Shown: positions 36,844-44,176 of the stretch, piece after piece
Layout: every line of letters starts with the position of its first letter
Numbering within the stretch: the first letter of the stretch is position 1
From: Paenochrobactrum gallinarii
GTDB taxonomy: Bacteria > Pseudomonadota > Alphaproteobacteria > Rhizobiales > Rhizobiaceae
Direction of reading: 5' to 3'
DNA: 64,000 nucleotides
Assembly (NCBI RefSeq): GCF_014205685.1
Contig: NZ_JACIIU010000003.1
Coordinates: 248,001 to 312,000 of the forward strand
The notes under the pieces: model-generated
What the model saw: only the letters and a program-made list of their open reading frames with translations
Databases searched by the model: none
Told to the model about the DNA's origin: nothing
Position numbers and translations under genes: made by a program

Positions 36844-37818
36844 TTATTTAACCGCCAGCATCCGCTCAACAGCAAGACGCGCAGGCGCTGCAATCGCCGG
36901 ATCGATTGTCACTTCATGACAATTATTTTCCAAAGCATCACGGATATTTTTCAAGGTAATCAGCTTCATATGCGGGCAAAGATTGCACGGGCGGATAAAA
37001 TCCACCTCCGGATGCTGCACCGCCACATTGTCACTCATCGAGCATTCGGTCAAAAGCACCACGCGCGCCGGTTTTTCTGCACCGACAAAATCCGACATCA
37101 TCGCAGTTGAACCAGAAAAATCAGCCACTTCAACCACTTCCGGCGGGCATTCTGGATGCGCCAAAATCACCACGCCCGGATGACTGTCACGAAGCTCGGC
37201 GATATCGGCCGGCGTAAAGCGCTCATGCACCTCACAGTGGCCTTTCCATGCAATGATTTCGACATTGGTTTCACGCGCAATATTTTGCGCCAGAAACTCG
37301 TCCGGTATCATCAGCACTTTTGGCACACCTAAAGACTCTACCACTTTTTTGGCATTGCCCGATGTGCAGCAAATGTCAGAAGCCGCCTTCACTGCCGCCG
37401 ATGTGTTGACATAAGTGATGATCGGCACGCCCGGATGCGTTTGGCGCAAAAGAGCGACATCTTCAGGCGTGATGGAATCAGCCAGCGAGCAACCCGCGCC
37501 CAGATCAGGGATCAGCACCGTTTTGGACGGATTGAGCAATTTGGCAGTTTCGGCCATGAAGTGGACACCCGCCACCACAATCACATCAGCATCCGCATTG
37601 GCAGCCTCACGCGCCAGCGCCAGACTGTCGCCGACAATGTCGGCAACACCGTGGAAAATCTCTGGTGTCTGGTAATTATGCGCGAGAATAACCGCGTTGC
37701 GGGTGCGTTTAAGCTCTAAAATCGCCGCCACATCATCCTCAAAGGACAACCATTCGGCTTTCGGCAAAACCCGCGCCACGCGATCATAAAGCTGCGATAC
37801 TGATGCTAATTGATTCAT
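36844..37818 (-). CDS. nadA: Quinolinate synthase A
   Basis: A 324-residue [4Fe-4S] enzyme condensing iminoaspartate with dihydroxyacetone phosphate. The three cluster cysteines are expected in [20 protein letters not shown] and [37 protein letters not shown] opens the protein and [19 protein letters not shown] is the third-domain signature. A strong AAGGAGGG site precedes the ATG. Directly upstream lie two NrtR-type operators, so it should be repressed when NAD precursors are ample. Confidence 0.95.
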   Translation of the reverse strand: MNQLASVSQLYDRVARVLPKAEWLSFEDDVAAILELKRTRNAVILAHNYQTPEIFHGVADIVGDSLALAREAANADADVIVVAGVHFMAETAKLLNPSKTVLIPDLGAGCSLADSITPEDVALLRQTHPGVPIITYVNTSAAVKAASDICCTSGNAKKVVESLGVPKVLMIPDEFLAQNIARETNVEIIAWKGHCEVHERFTPADIAELRDSHPGVVILAHPECPPEVVEVADFSGSTAMMSDFVGAEKPARVVLLTECSMSDNVAVQHPEVDFIRPCNLCPHMKLITLKNIRDALENNCHEVTIDPAIAAPARLAVERMLAVK

Positions 37819-37828
37819 AATCCCTCCT

Positions 37829-37881
37829 TATACTCAATACGAGTATATCATGGGCGTGCAGATATACTCGTATTGAGTATA
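37829..37881. promoter_or_regulatory. Paired NrtR operators upstream of nadA
   Basis: TATACTCAATACGAGTATA (37829-37847) and TATACTCGTATTGAGTATA (37863-37881) are exact reverse complements of each other. Each is itself a 7-bp inverted repeat (TATACTC/GAGTATA) around 5 bases. They fill the gap between the nrtR stop and the nadA start and are the obvious binding sites of the NrtR regulator encoded next door. Two tandem sites 34 bp apart centre-to-centre suggest cooperative or looping repression. Confidence 0.9.
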
Positions 37882-37884
37882 ATG

Positions 37885-38790
37885 TCAACCGCGTGAGAGA
37901 GGTAATTTAGATCCGGCCAGAGCGCGCTCTTCAAGAATGGTGTGACGGAAGCGGAAAAGCTTGGCCGGACGACCGCCGGTTTCGCTGTCGCTGTCACCGG
38001 TTTCTTCCACCAAATTCTGCTGTTCCATCAGGCGGCGGAAGTTTTGCTTGTGCAAACGCAAGCCTGCCAGCGCCTCAACAGTGCGTTGTAATTGCAGCAA
38101 AGTGAAGGTTTCAGGCATCAGCTCAAACACCACAGGGCGATATTTGATCTTGGCGCGAAGCCGTGCAATCGCGGTTGCCAAAATGCGGCGGTGATCGGCA
38201 AACATGCCTGCACCAAAACCATCTTCATTGCCGGCTTCTTTGACCAGGCCAGCCTCAAATAATAATTCATAGCGCTGCAATGTCAGATCTTCGTTCCAGC
38301 CGCCTTCATCAAGGCCAAAAGCAAAAGCAATACGGCGATGGCGATAGCTTGCCTGTTCGGCATCATCAGCCGTATTTGCCCAGTTTTTGAGCGCTTTGAT
38401 AATAGCGTCAAAGCAAGCAGGCTCCCCCTGACGATGATCTTCCCACGGAAAATAATCATACCACCCACGCCAGCCCGCACCGCCTTGCGCTGCCGGATTT
38501 TCACGCCCCAAGCCCAGATAGCTGATCGAAATCGTGCGCTGACCATCAGGGTGGCGATCACGGTCGGCAAATGTATAAAGCTGCTCCAAATAGCCAAGCG
38601 GCAACATCGTTTGCGCCTGTACCCAGGCACGCAAACCGGATTGCAACGAGCGATGGCCGGTTTCAAACGGGCCCGAAGGCAGTGCACTGCCCTGACTTAT
38701 GGTCATCACGCGCGGTTCTTCCAAAGTGACAGCAACAAGAACGGCTATCAACTCAGTATGGGCAATGTCGCTTGTCACGTTAATGATCAA
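37885..38790 (-). CDS. nrtR: NrtR, Nudix-related transcriptional regulator of NAD synthesis
   Basis: A 301-residue NrtR protein. The N-terminal half is a degenerate Nudix domain: where a Nudix box would have catalytic Glu residues, it reads LPSGPFETGHRSLQSGLRAWVQAQT, so hydrolase activity is doubtful. YLGLGRENPAAQ and a winged-helix C-terminus (NFRRLMEQQNLVEETG and GGRPAKLFRFR) complete it. NrtR proteins repress NAD genes and release DNA on binding ADP-ribose-type ligands. It lies directly upstream of nadA on the same strand, separated by its own operators. Confidence 0.92.
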   Translation of the reverse strand: MIINVTSDIAHTELIAVLVAVTLEEPRVMTISQGSALPSGPFETGHRSLQSGLRAWVQAQTMLPLGYLEQLYTFADRDRHPDGQRTISISYLGLGRENPAAQGGAGWRGWYDYFPWEDHRQGEPACFDAIIKALKNWANTADDAEQASYRHRRIAFAFGLDEGGWNEDLTLQRYELLFEAGLVKEAGNEDGFGAGMFADHRRILATAIARLRAKIKYRPVVFELMPETFTLLQLQRTVEALAGLRLHKQNFRRLMEQQNLVEETGDSDSETGGRPAKLFRFRHTILEERALAGSKLPLSRG

Positions 38791-38959
38791 TATCCTGCAT
38801 GAAACGATTAAATAAGAGGTGTGATCATAACCCGAACAGGCCGCTAAAACAAACTATTGCCCACATGAAAGCAGCCGGTTCGGTCAAGTTTTCAACCGTT
38901 CTGAAAGGTGGAAACCATTAGCGATGCATTACTTGCACAATTTTCAGTCAAAGCCTTGA

Positions 38960-39811
38960 TTATGACCGTTTAAAAACACGGTTATCCAGCAGCTTGGTTG
39001 TGCCGACACGCACAAAAAGCGCGACCAGTAATTCCGCACCATCCAAAGAGCTAACACGTTCTAATGTATGAGGATTTCTGACCGCCACCACTTCCGGTAC
39101 GGCCAATGGTTCAGCTTTAATAAAGTCAGTTAAAGTCTGCTCCAGTCCGGCGGCATCAAGCTTTCCTTCAGCAATCAGTTTTTCCGCCAATTGCAGCGCT
39201 TGCGGCACGATAATAGCAGCCTGTCTTTCCGCTTCGCTCAAATAGCTATTGCGGGAAGAATAGGCCAAACCATCAACCTCGCGCACAGTTGGCACCGCAA
39301 CCACTTCCACCGGTATCAGCAAATCTTCCACCATGCGCTTGATGATCACAACCTGCTGAAAATCTTTCTCGCCGAAATAAGCGTGATCCGGTTGCACAAT
39401 GTTGAATAATTTGGCGACAACCGTTGTCACGCCTGCAAAATGACCGGGGCGCACTTCGCCCTCCAACTGCGCACCAAGGGTCGGCACATCCACCACTGTT
39501 TGCATCGGCTGCGGATAGATTTCAGCAACCGCTGGCGCAAATAACACATCCACACCACCAGCGCTCAACAATGAAGCATCACGCTCTAAGTCACGCGGAT
39601 ATTTCGACAGGTCTTCATTGGCACCAAATTGCAGCGGATTAAGAAACACGGAAACAACGGTGAAGTCATTATTCTCGCGGGCATGACGCACCAGCTCCAT
39701 ATGCCCTGCATGCAAATATCCCATTGTCGGCACAAAACCGACAGAAGCGCCATTTTTGCGTTGAGCGGCAATCAGGCTACGCAGCTCAGCGATGGTATGG
39801 ATAATGTGCAT
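38960..39811 (-). CDS. panC: Pantothenate synthetase
   Basis: A 283-residue enzyme that ligates pantoate and beta-alanine. The nucleotidyltransferase HIGH-like motif is [17 protein letters not shown] (about residues 25-41); [41 protein letters not shown] and [12 protein letters not shown] are the canonical later motifs. beta-Alanine, one substrate, is also the product of the uracil branch of the pyrimidine pathway encoded at 50-57 kb. It seems to be transcribed alone; panB is not adjacent. Confidence 0.95.
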   Translation of the reverse strand: MHIIHTIAELRSLIAAQRKNGASVGFVPTMGYLHAGHMELVRHARENNDFTVVSVFLNPLQFGANEDLSKYPRDLERDASLLSAGGVDVLFAPAVAEIYPQPMQTVVDVPTLGAQLEGEVRPGHFAGVTTVVAKLFNIVQPDHAYFGEKDFQQVVIIKRMVEDLLIPVEVVAVPTVREVDGLAYSSRNSYLSEAERQAAIIVPQALQLAEKLIAEGKLDAAGLEQTLTDFIKAEPLAVPEVVAVRNPHTLERVSSLDGAELLVALFVRVGTTKLLDNRVFKRS

Positions 39812-39874
39812 TGTGCCCCCGCAATATGTTTATGCGTGCATCTGGTAGCTATTTTTGTACCCGAAAACAACAAA

Positions 39875-39904
39875 AAGTCCGGTATAAATGAATATACCGG
39901 ACTT
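39875..39904 (-). terminator. Rho-independent terminator of the DUF900 hydrolase gene
   Basis: AAGTCCGGTATA pairs with TATACCGGACTT around a 6-base loop, followed on minus by TTTTTG. It lies 28 bp past the hydrolase stop. Confidence 0.88.
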
Positions 39905-39931
39905 AATCTATTAAGCTTTCAATACGAAAAC

Positions 39932-41167
39932 TTACTGGCCTGTCGCGCTTTCAAACGTACCGCCGACGGCTTGGCCAAAACGATCGATCTGCTGGTTATA
40001 AGTACGTCTAGTCGTCGGATCGAAAATCGCAATCGGCGCACTAACCGCAACCGATGCGGCACTGCCGACACCCTGCCCGACACCCAGTGCCACAGCACCA
40101 ATACGCTCACCCAAACCAATATCGGAATCGGTGATGGTTTGGCCGGCAACCAGACGCTTGCCGATCAGCTGCACTACTTCTGGACTTTCAGCAAATTTAC
40201 CGTGATTGAGACGGTCGCCGACTTTCAGTTTGGTGAGATCAATCACCGTAATACCGGTTGCTTCCAAAGCAGAACGGTAAGGCTCTTCACCCGGATTGAT
40301 CTGGCCAAGACGGTCAATATTACCCGCAATACGGCGCGACACTTTCAATGCGCGGTCATCTTGTGAAACAAAAATCGTCATCTTCGGCGGTTTTTTCTGC
40401 ATAACCAGCCATTGCTGGCTAAATACATCCACGTCCAGATCAGGCGATGCAAGAATAACGTCTTTCACTTTCGGCATGATGCGCCCGTCGCGGATGGCAA
40501 TCTGGCGCAGTGATTCCATGGTCAGCCATGTGCCCATTGAATGAGCCATAATGGTAATGTCTTTGACCTTCGGATGTGCAGCCGCCGTACGGATCACTTC
40601 TTCCAGCGCATCGCGTGAATAGGTCGTGCTGTCTTTATCGTAATTATAATCAAAAATACTGGCGCGCGACGGCCATGTGAAAATGATTGGCGCTACCTTT
40701 GCTTGAGAGTCATGCACAATCTGCGCAAAACGATAAACGGAATCTTCAAATGTATTGTTGAAACCGTGGACGAAAATCATCACGTTGCCATTGGCCGACA
40801 CATGATCATCAAGCCACTTTTTCTCGCCCGCCTTCTGTTCAAGTCCGGCTACGCGATAAGTGGTGAAATCTTTCAACGGGTTGGCCGGCAGTTTTTTCGG
40901 CCATTGCACTTGCCCGACTGTACGGTTTTTATCAGGCGGGATTGAAATACCAATATCCGTGACAATCAAGCTGCCGCGCTCACCGGAAAACAATGTGCGG
41001 GGGTCATAGGTCGGCAAACGGGTGGTCGCCACCAGCAAATCTACTTTTGAAACGCTTGGCTCATTAACCGGAACCGGTATCAACACACCTTCCGGACGGC
41101 TTGCACAACTGCTCAGCACCAAGCCAAAGGCAAAAATGCACATGATCTGCCTGAATGAATTGAGCAA
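39932..41167 (-). CDS. DUF900-type alpha/beta hydrolase, probable lipoprotein
   Basis: A 411-residue protein. The N-terminus MLNSFRQIMCIFAFGLVLSSCASRP has a lipobox-like LSSC, so Cys 21 is probably lipidated. The hydrolase core has VMIFVHGFNNTFEDSVYRFAQI (DUF900 signature, near 130), VAPIIFTWPSRASIFDYNYD, and the nucleophile elbow AHSMGTW near 210, with VILASPDLDVDVF for the acid. Function is unknown; relatives are secreted or envelope-bound esterase-like proteins. Monocistronic with its own terminator. Confidence 0.87.
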   Translation of the reverse strand: MLNSFRQIMCIFAFGLVLSSCASRPEGVLIPVPVNEPSVSKVDLLVATTRLPTYDPRTLFSGERGSLIVTDIGISIPPDKNRTVGQVQWPKKLPANPLKDFTTYRVAGLEQKAGEKKWLDDHVSANGNVMIFVHGFNNTFEDSVYRFAQIVHDSQAKVAPIIFTWPSRASIFDYNYDKDSTTYSRDALEEVIRTAAAHPKVKDITIMAHSMGTWLTMESLRQIAIRDGRIMPKVKDVILASPDLDVDVFSQQWLVMQKKPPKMTIFVSQDDRALKVSRRIAGNIDRLGQINPGEEPYRSALEATGITVIDLTKLKVGDRLNHGKFAESPEVVQLIGKRLVAGQTITDSDIGLGERIGAVALGVGQGVGSAASVAVSAPIAIFDPTTRRTYNQQIDRFGQAVGGTFESATGQ

Positions 41168-41350
41168 GAAAAACCCCGTACGACTGCTTGAAGACAGGTG
41201 GAGTTTCTGTGATCACTAAGCCAGAGTCCAGTGCCCGATTAGTATTATCCGGCGTTTTTTCCCCTGATTTTAGCGTTTCGTTACACTTTGGCTCATGATT
41301 GATGCCAATTTGCACTGGTCGTTGCCCAAATCAGTGACGGACATTCAAAA

Positions 41351-41378
41351 GCCGCCTTCGCAGAAATGCAAAGGCGGC
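41351..41378 (-). terminator. Rho-independent terminator of the dioxygenase/hydrolase fusion gene
   Basis: GCCGCCTT pairs with AAGGCGGC around a 12-base loop and is followed on minus by TTTTG. It is 8 bp past the stop at 41387. Confidence 0.8.
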
Positions 41379-41386
41379 CTTTAATT

Positions 41387-42934
41387 TTACTTTAAAGCAA
41401 GCCATTGCTGGCTGCGGGTAACGTCGTCTTCCACCAGATTGTGGCCGATTTTCAGCATTTCTGCCTCCAACTTTGCACCACCTGTCTCCAGCGCCTGAAC
41501 CAGAGGCTTGGCAAAGCCGCCGTAAATATCATCTTCCCCGTTAACCATCAGCACGGAAACATCTGATAAATCCGGCGTTGGCGCATTTTCCAGCACCTCA
41601 CCACCCCGCAACAGGATCACCTTTTGCAGCAAATGCGGATGCAGACGCAAAATGGCTCCCAGCAAATTGGCACCATTGGAATAACCCAAAAATACCGTCT
41701 TGCTTAAATCCACCTGATAAGACGCCACAATACCTTCCACGAAAGCCGCGAAAGCTTGCCCCTCAAAGGCAATATCCGCCTGATCAAAACGACTCATCGT
41801 GATGCGTTTGAACCAGCGATGCACACCCTCTTCGGTTGCCCGCCCCCGCACACCAATCAGGGTCGCGTTCGGTGCAATCTTATGCGCCAGCGGCATCAGA
41901 TCATTTTCATTGCCGCCAGTACCGTGCAAAAGCACCATAAATGTGCCGTCCGGATTTTCCGGCTGGTAAATCCGGTGAATGAAAGGCAATTCACGATAAA
42001 TAACCCGTTCTTCGCCCGGCAGCGCAAACTGTGGCAAGCGCAGGCTGATATCGCCAAGATCGCCCTCTGATGCAGGTGGCACAAACAAGGTCTTGCCAAG
42101 ATCGGCCAGATCTTCATCCACACTCATGCCCGGTGCATCCGTTGCAAATTCGATCAAGCTGCCGCCCGGCTCACGTACATAAAGCGAATGGAAATATTTA
42201 CGGTCATGCACCGTTGTTTCCACCGCATTAAGCTTGGTGAATTCAGCCGAAATTGCTTCTATCTCGCCGACATTATTGGCACGAAGCGCCACATGATCCA
42301 CCGTTCCGGTGCCCTGCATAGCTTCCCAAAAACCGGTTGCATCGCGCACATCCAGATAATCACCGCTTTGCGAGATGAGACGACTGATCGTTCCTTCCTG
42401 CAAATCCGGCTGCAAACCAAAATGCCTGACCAGAAAAGCCTGCGTCTGCTCCGGCACCTCCGAAAGGAGCGTCACGCCCTGCAAACGCTGCACCGCAGCA
42501 TAGGCCGGAATATCACTAGCGACGGCTGCTTCGGGTGATTTCAATTTCGATGCCACCAGTTTGACGATCACGCCATCGGGATCTTTCAGGCGCAAAACGG
42601 TTTCACCCATTTCCAGTTTCGGACCCTCAATGGCGATGCGCTGACGCAAACCCCGTTCAAGCCAGAAACCGATAGCGCTCTGATCGATGGCAAGCGCAAT
42701 TTCGCTGATCTGGCCGTGACCGGCACGCCCGCGCACACCATCTTCCCAAACCAGAAATGTTACCAGTGAACCCGGATTGCCGTGCTGGTCACCGTAAAAC
42801 AAATGCAGCTGTTCGGTATCTTCATAGCCAGCGGTCTGCTTGACCAGACGAAGCCCCAGAAAGCCTGCATAGAAGTCCACATTCGGCTGAACCTTGCCGG
42901 TAATCAGTGTGACGTGATGGATGCCATTGCTCAT
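41387..42934 (-). CDS. Fusion: MhqA/MhqO-like ring-cleaving dioxygenase + MhqD-like alpha/beta hydrolase
   Basis: A 515-residue two-part protein. Residues 1-300 contain two VOC modules as in the MhqA/MhqO (LinE-like) dioxygenases: NGIHHVTLITGKVQPNVDFY with a metal His, VDHVALRANN with the second His, and SLYVREPGGSLIEFATDAPG with the Glu. Residues 315-515 form an MhqD/carboxylesterase-type hydrolase: FMVLLHGTGGNENDLMPLA, nucleophile elbow FLGYSNGANLLGAIL, acid in LMVNGEDDIYGG and His in KIGHNLVED. In Bacillus these are separate genes induced by quinones. So this is probably a quinone or hydroquinone detoxification enzyme. The ATG at 42934 has an AGGCG upstream. Confidence 0.88.
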   Translation of the reverse strand: MSNGIHHVTLITGKVQPNVDFYAGFLGLRLVKQTAGYEDTEQLHLFYGDQHGNPGSLVTFLVWEDGVRGRAGHGQISEIALAIDQSAIGFWLERGLRQRIAIEGPKLEMGETVLRLKDPDGVIVKLVASKLKSPEAAVASDIPAYAAVQRLQGVTLLSEVPEQTQAFLVRHFGLQPDLQEGTISRLISQSGDYLDVRDATGFWEAMQGTGTVDHVALRANNVGEIEAISAEFTKLNAVETTVHDRKYFHSLYVREPGGSLIEFATDAPGMSVDEDLADLGKTLFVPPASEGDLGDISLRLPQFALPGEERVIYRELPFIHRIYQPENPDGTFMVLLHGTGGNENDLMPLAHKIAPNATLIGVRGRATEEGVHRWFKRITMSRFDQADIAFEGQAFAAFVEGIVASYQVDLSKTVFLGYSNGANLLGAILRLHPHLLQKVILLRGGEVLENAPTPDLSDVSVLMVNGEDDIYGGFAKPLVQALETGGAKLEAEMLKIGHNLVEDDVTRSQQWLALK

Positions 42935-43082
42935 GGTTTTTCGCCTTTTCATTATTGTTATTGTTCATCTGGCGCATATATAGGCAATTTTTCTCTAAAG
43001 CCAAAGAGGAGCCGGACTGAACACAATGTCCATCAGGAAGAGACAACAAATCAGGGGAAACAATGGGGCTCAAAAAAAGAGC

Positions 43083-43191
43083 AAAAAAAAGGCCGCGCGG
43101 GAGGAGGATGCGCGGCCCAATCTTTGAACGCGGCTGGGAGGAGGAGTGCCGCATTCCAGTATCGGACTTTGGGAGGAGGAGTAAGTCCGAT
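43083..43191 (-). ncRNA. Small RNA with three CCUCCUCC-loop hairpins (CcsR / alpha-r14 'cuckoo'-like)
   Basis: Read on minus, the segment forms three successive hairpins. The first is a perfect 9-bp stem (43183-43191 with 43161-43169). The second is GCCGC/GCGGC (43148-43152 with 43130-43134), extendable by three pairs beyond one mismatch. The third is GGCCGCGC/GCGCGGCC (43110-43117 with 43091-43098). The first two loops are identical, ACTCCTCCTCCCA; the third is ATCCTCCTCCC. Eight T follow the last stem, making it a Rho-independent terminator. Every loop is complementary to a Shine-Dalgarno sequence. Such CCUCCUCCC-loop RNAs are known in alphaproteobacteria, often near DUF1127 genes; none is seen here. 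The predicted transcript is about 110 nt. Confidence 0.8.
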
Positions 43192-43197
43192 GACGCA

Positions 43198-43226
43198 TAT
43201 ATACCGACCTAAATCGTTTAGATCAA
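43198..43226 (-). promoter_or_regulatory. Promoter of the triple anti-SD RNA
   Basis: On minus: TTGATC (43226-43221), a spacer of exactly 17 bases, then TATATA (43203-43198). A start 6-8 bases on would fall at about 43191, the first base of hairpin 1, so promoter, hairpins and terminator define one compact RNA gene. Confidence 0.65.
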
Positions 43227-43532
43227 CGAACAATCATGCATAGCTGATATGCAAAAGAGGCAACTGAACTGCATAAAACGGCGAAATCCATACGAAAACA
43301 GATGATTTTTATGGCTTTATCGCAAAAAACCGAATAGCTCGCCGCCAATTACTGCCGGTCATGCATTTTTGCCCGCCATCAACCGCGATAGTAATAAAGC
43401 ACCCGCATATATTTCAGCCACTCTTCATCCTGCTCTTTGGGTTCATACACCTTCTCAGGAGGCAAAACTGCGACACATGCAAGGACAGTGAAGAAGCCTT
43501 ATGCCCACTGAAATCACTAAGCCTGCGACGCC

Positions 43533-43574
43533 AGTATTATGCGAAGGTTTTTAAGTATTATGCGAAGGTTTTTA
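43533..43574. repeat. Perfect 21-bp tandem duplication
   Basis: AGTATTATGCGAAGGTTTTTA occurs twice back to back (43533-43553 and 43554-43574) in non-coding sequence. It looks like a recent slippage duplication. Copy number may vary between strains. Confidence 0.9.
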
Positions 43575-43779
43575 CCGGCAGTAAGATGCATTCATTTCAG
43601 AAACATATGAAAATTCAGAAACTACTATTATTTCATTAACATCAGTATTTACAAGAACAATACTGATAAATGAAAGCTAATAACAAAAATAACAAGCCAT
43701 GCAACATGTATTATTATTTTTTATTCTTGCAGAAATTAAAACTCGGCGCATAATGACAATGGGAACGAGGAGAATAGCA

Positions 43780-44022
43780 ATGGCAGACATCACACATGGA
43801 CGCTGGATAGAACGCAAAGGCCAGATGGAAATGGGCAGAATGAGCGGCCACCGCACATTCAAGACCACCCGATCACATAGCCACGCCACCAATGCACCAC
43901 AAAAAACGCAAACTATTCATCCCGCCACTGTCTTTTTAGGCATTATGTTGTGCGGTCTTGCAGCGCCTGCAGTCATTCTCATATGGTCGATTTCTAAAGC
44001 CAGCTTGAATTTATTTAACTGA
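43780..44022 (+). CDS. Small single-pass membrane protein, unknown
   Basis: An 80-residue reading with an AGGAG ribosome site 9 bases before the ATG at 43780. The first 48 residues are basic and polar (MADITHGRWIERKGQMEMGR start); residues about 50-75 form one hydrophobic helix (TVFLGIMLCGLAAPAVILIW), followed by a short tail. Upstream in-frame ATGs at 43753 and 43759 are possible. No family recognised. It could be a small regulatory membrane protein. Confidence 0.55.
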   Translation: MADITHGRWIERKGQMEMGRMSGHRTFKTTRSHSHATNAPQKTQTIHPATVFLGIMLCGLAAPAVILIWSISKASLNLFN

Positions 44023-44176
44023 GAAGTAGCTGACAATTTACTTGATTAAGGCTTTTGCCGGTGTAAATCTGCGCCACTGAATGACAGACCATAACGGTCA
44101 GCCCTTAAGGAGGAGCCGGCGTAATTCATTTACTATGGCATAAGGACTGGCCGCTACCGGCGGAGCCAAACACTAT

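Larger units (their letters stand above)
42935..43779. other. 845-bp region without a protein gene
   Basis: This holds the RNA gene at 43083-43191, its promoter, the leader of the fusion gene (42935-43082) and, further on, a 21-bp tandem duplication. Open frames such as one at 43361-43639 on plus lack ribosome sites and recognisable content. 43230-43530 shows nothing further that I can name. Confidence 0.55.

Noticed and set aside
43361-43639. Plus-strand 92-codon frame spanning the 21-bp duplication
   Set aside because: No ribosome site, no family, and the duplication makes a trivial repeat in the peptide; treated as non-coding.
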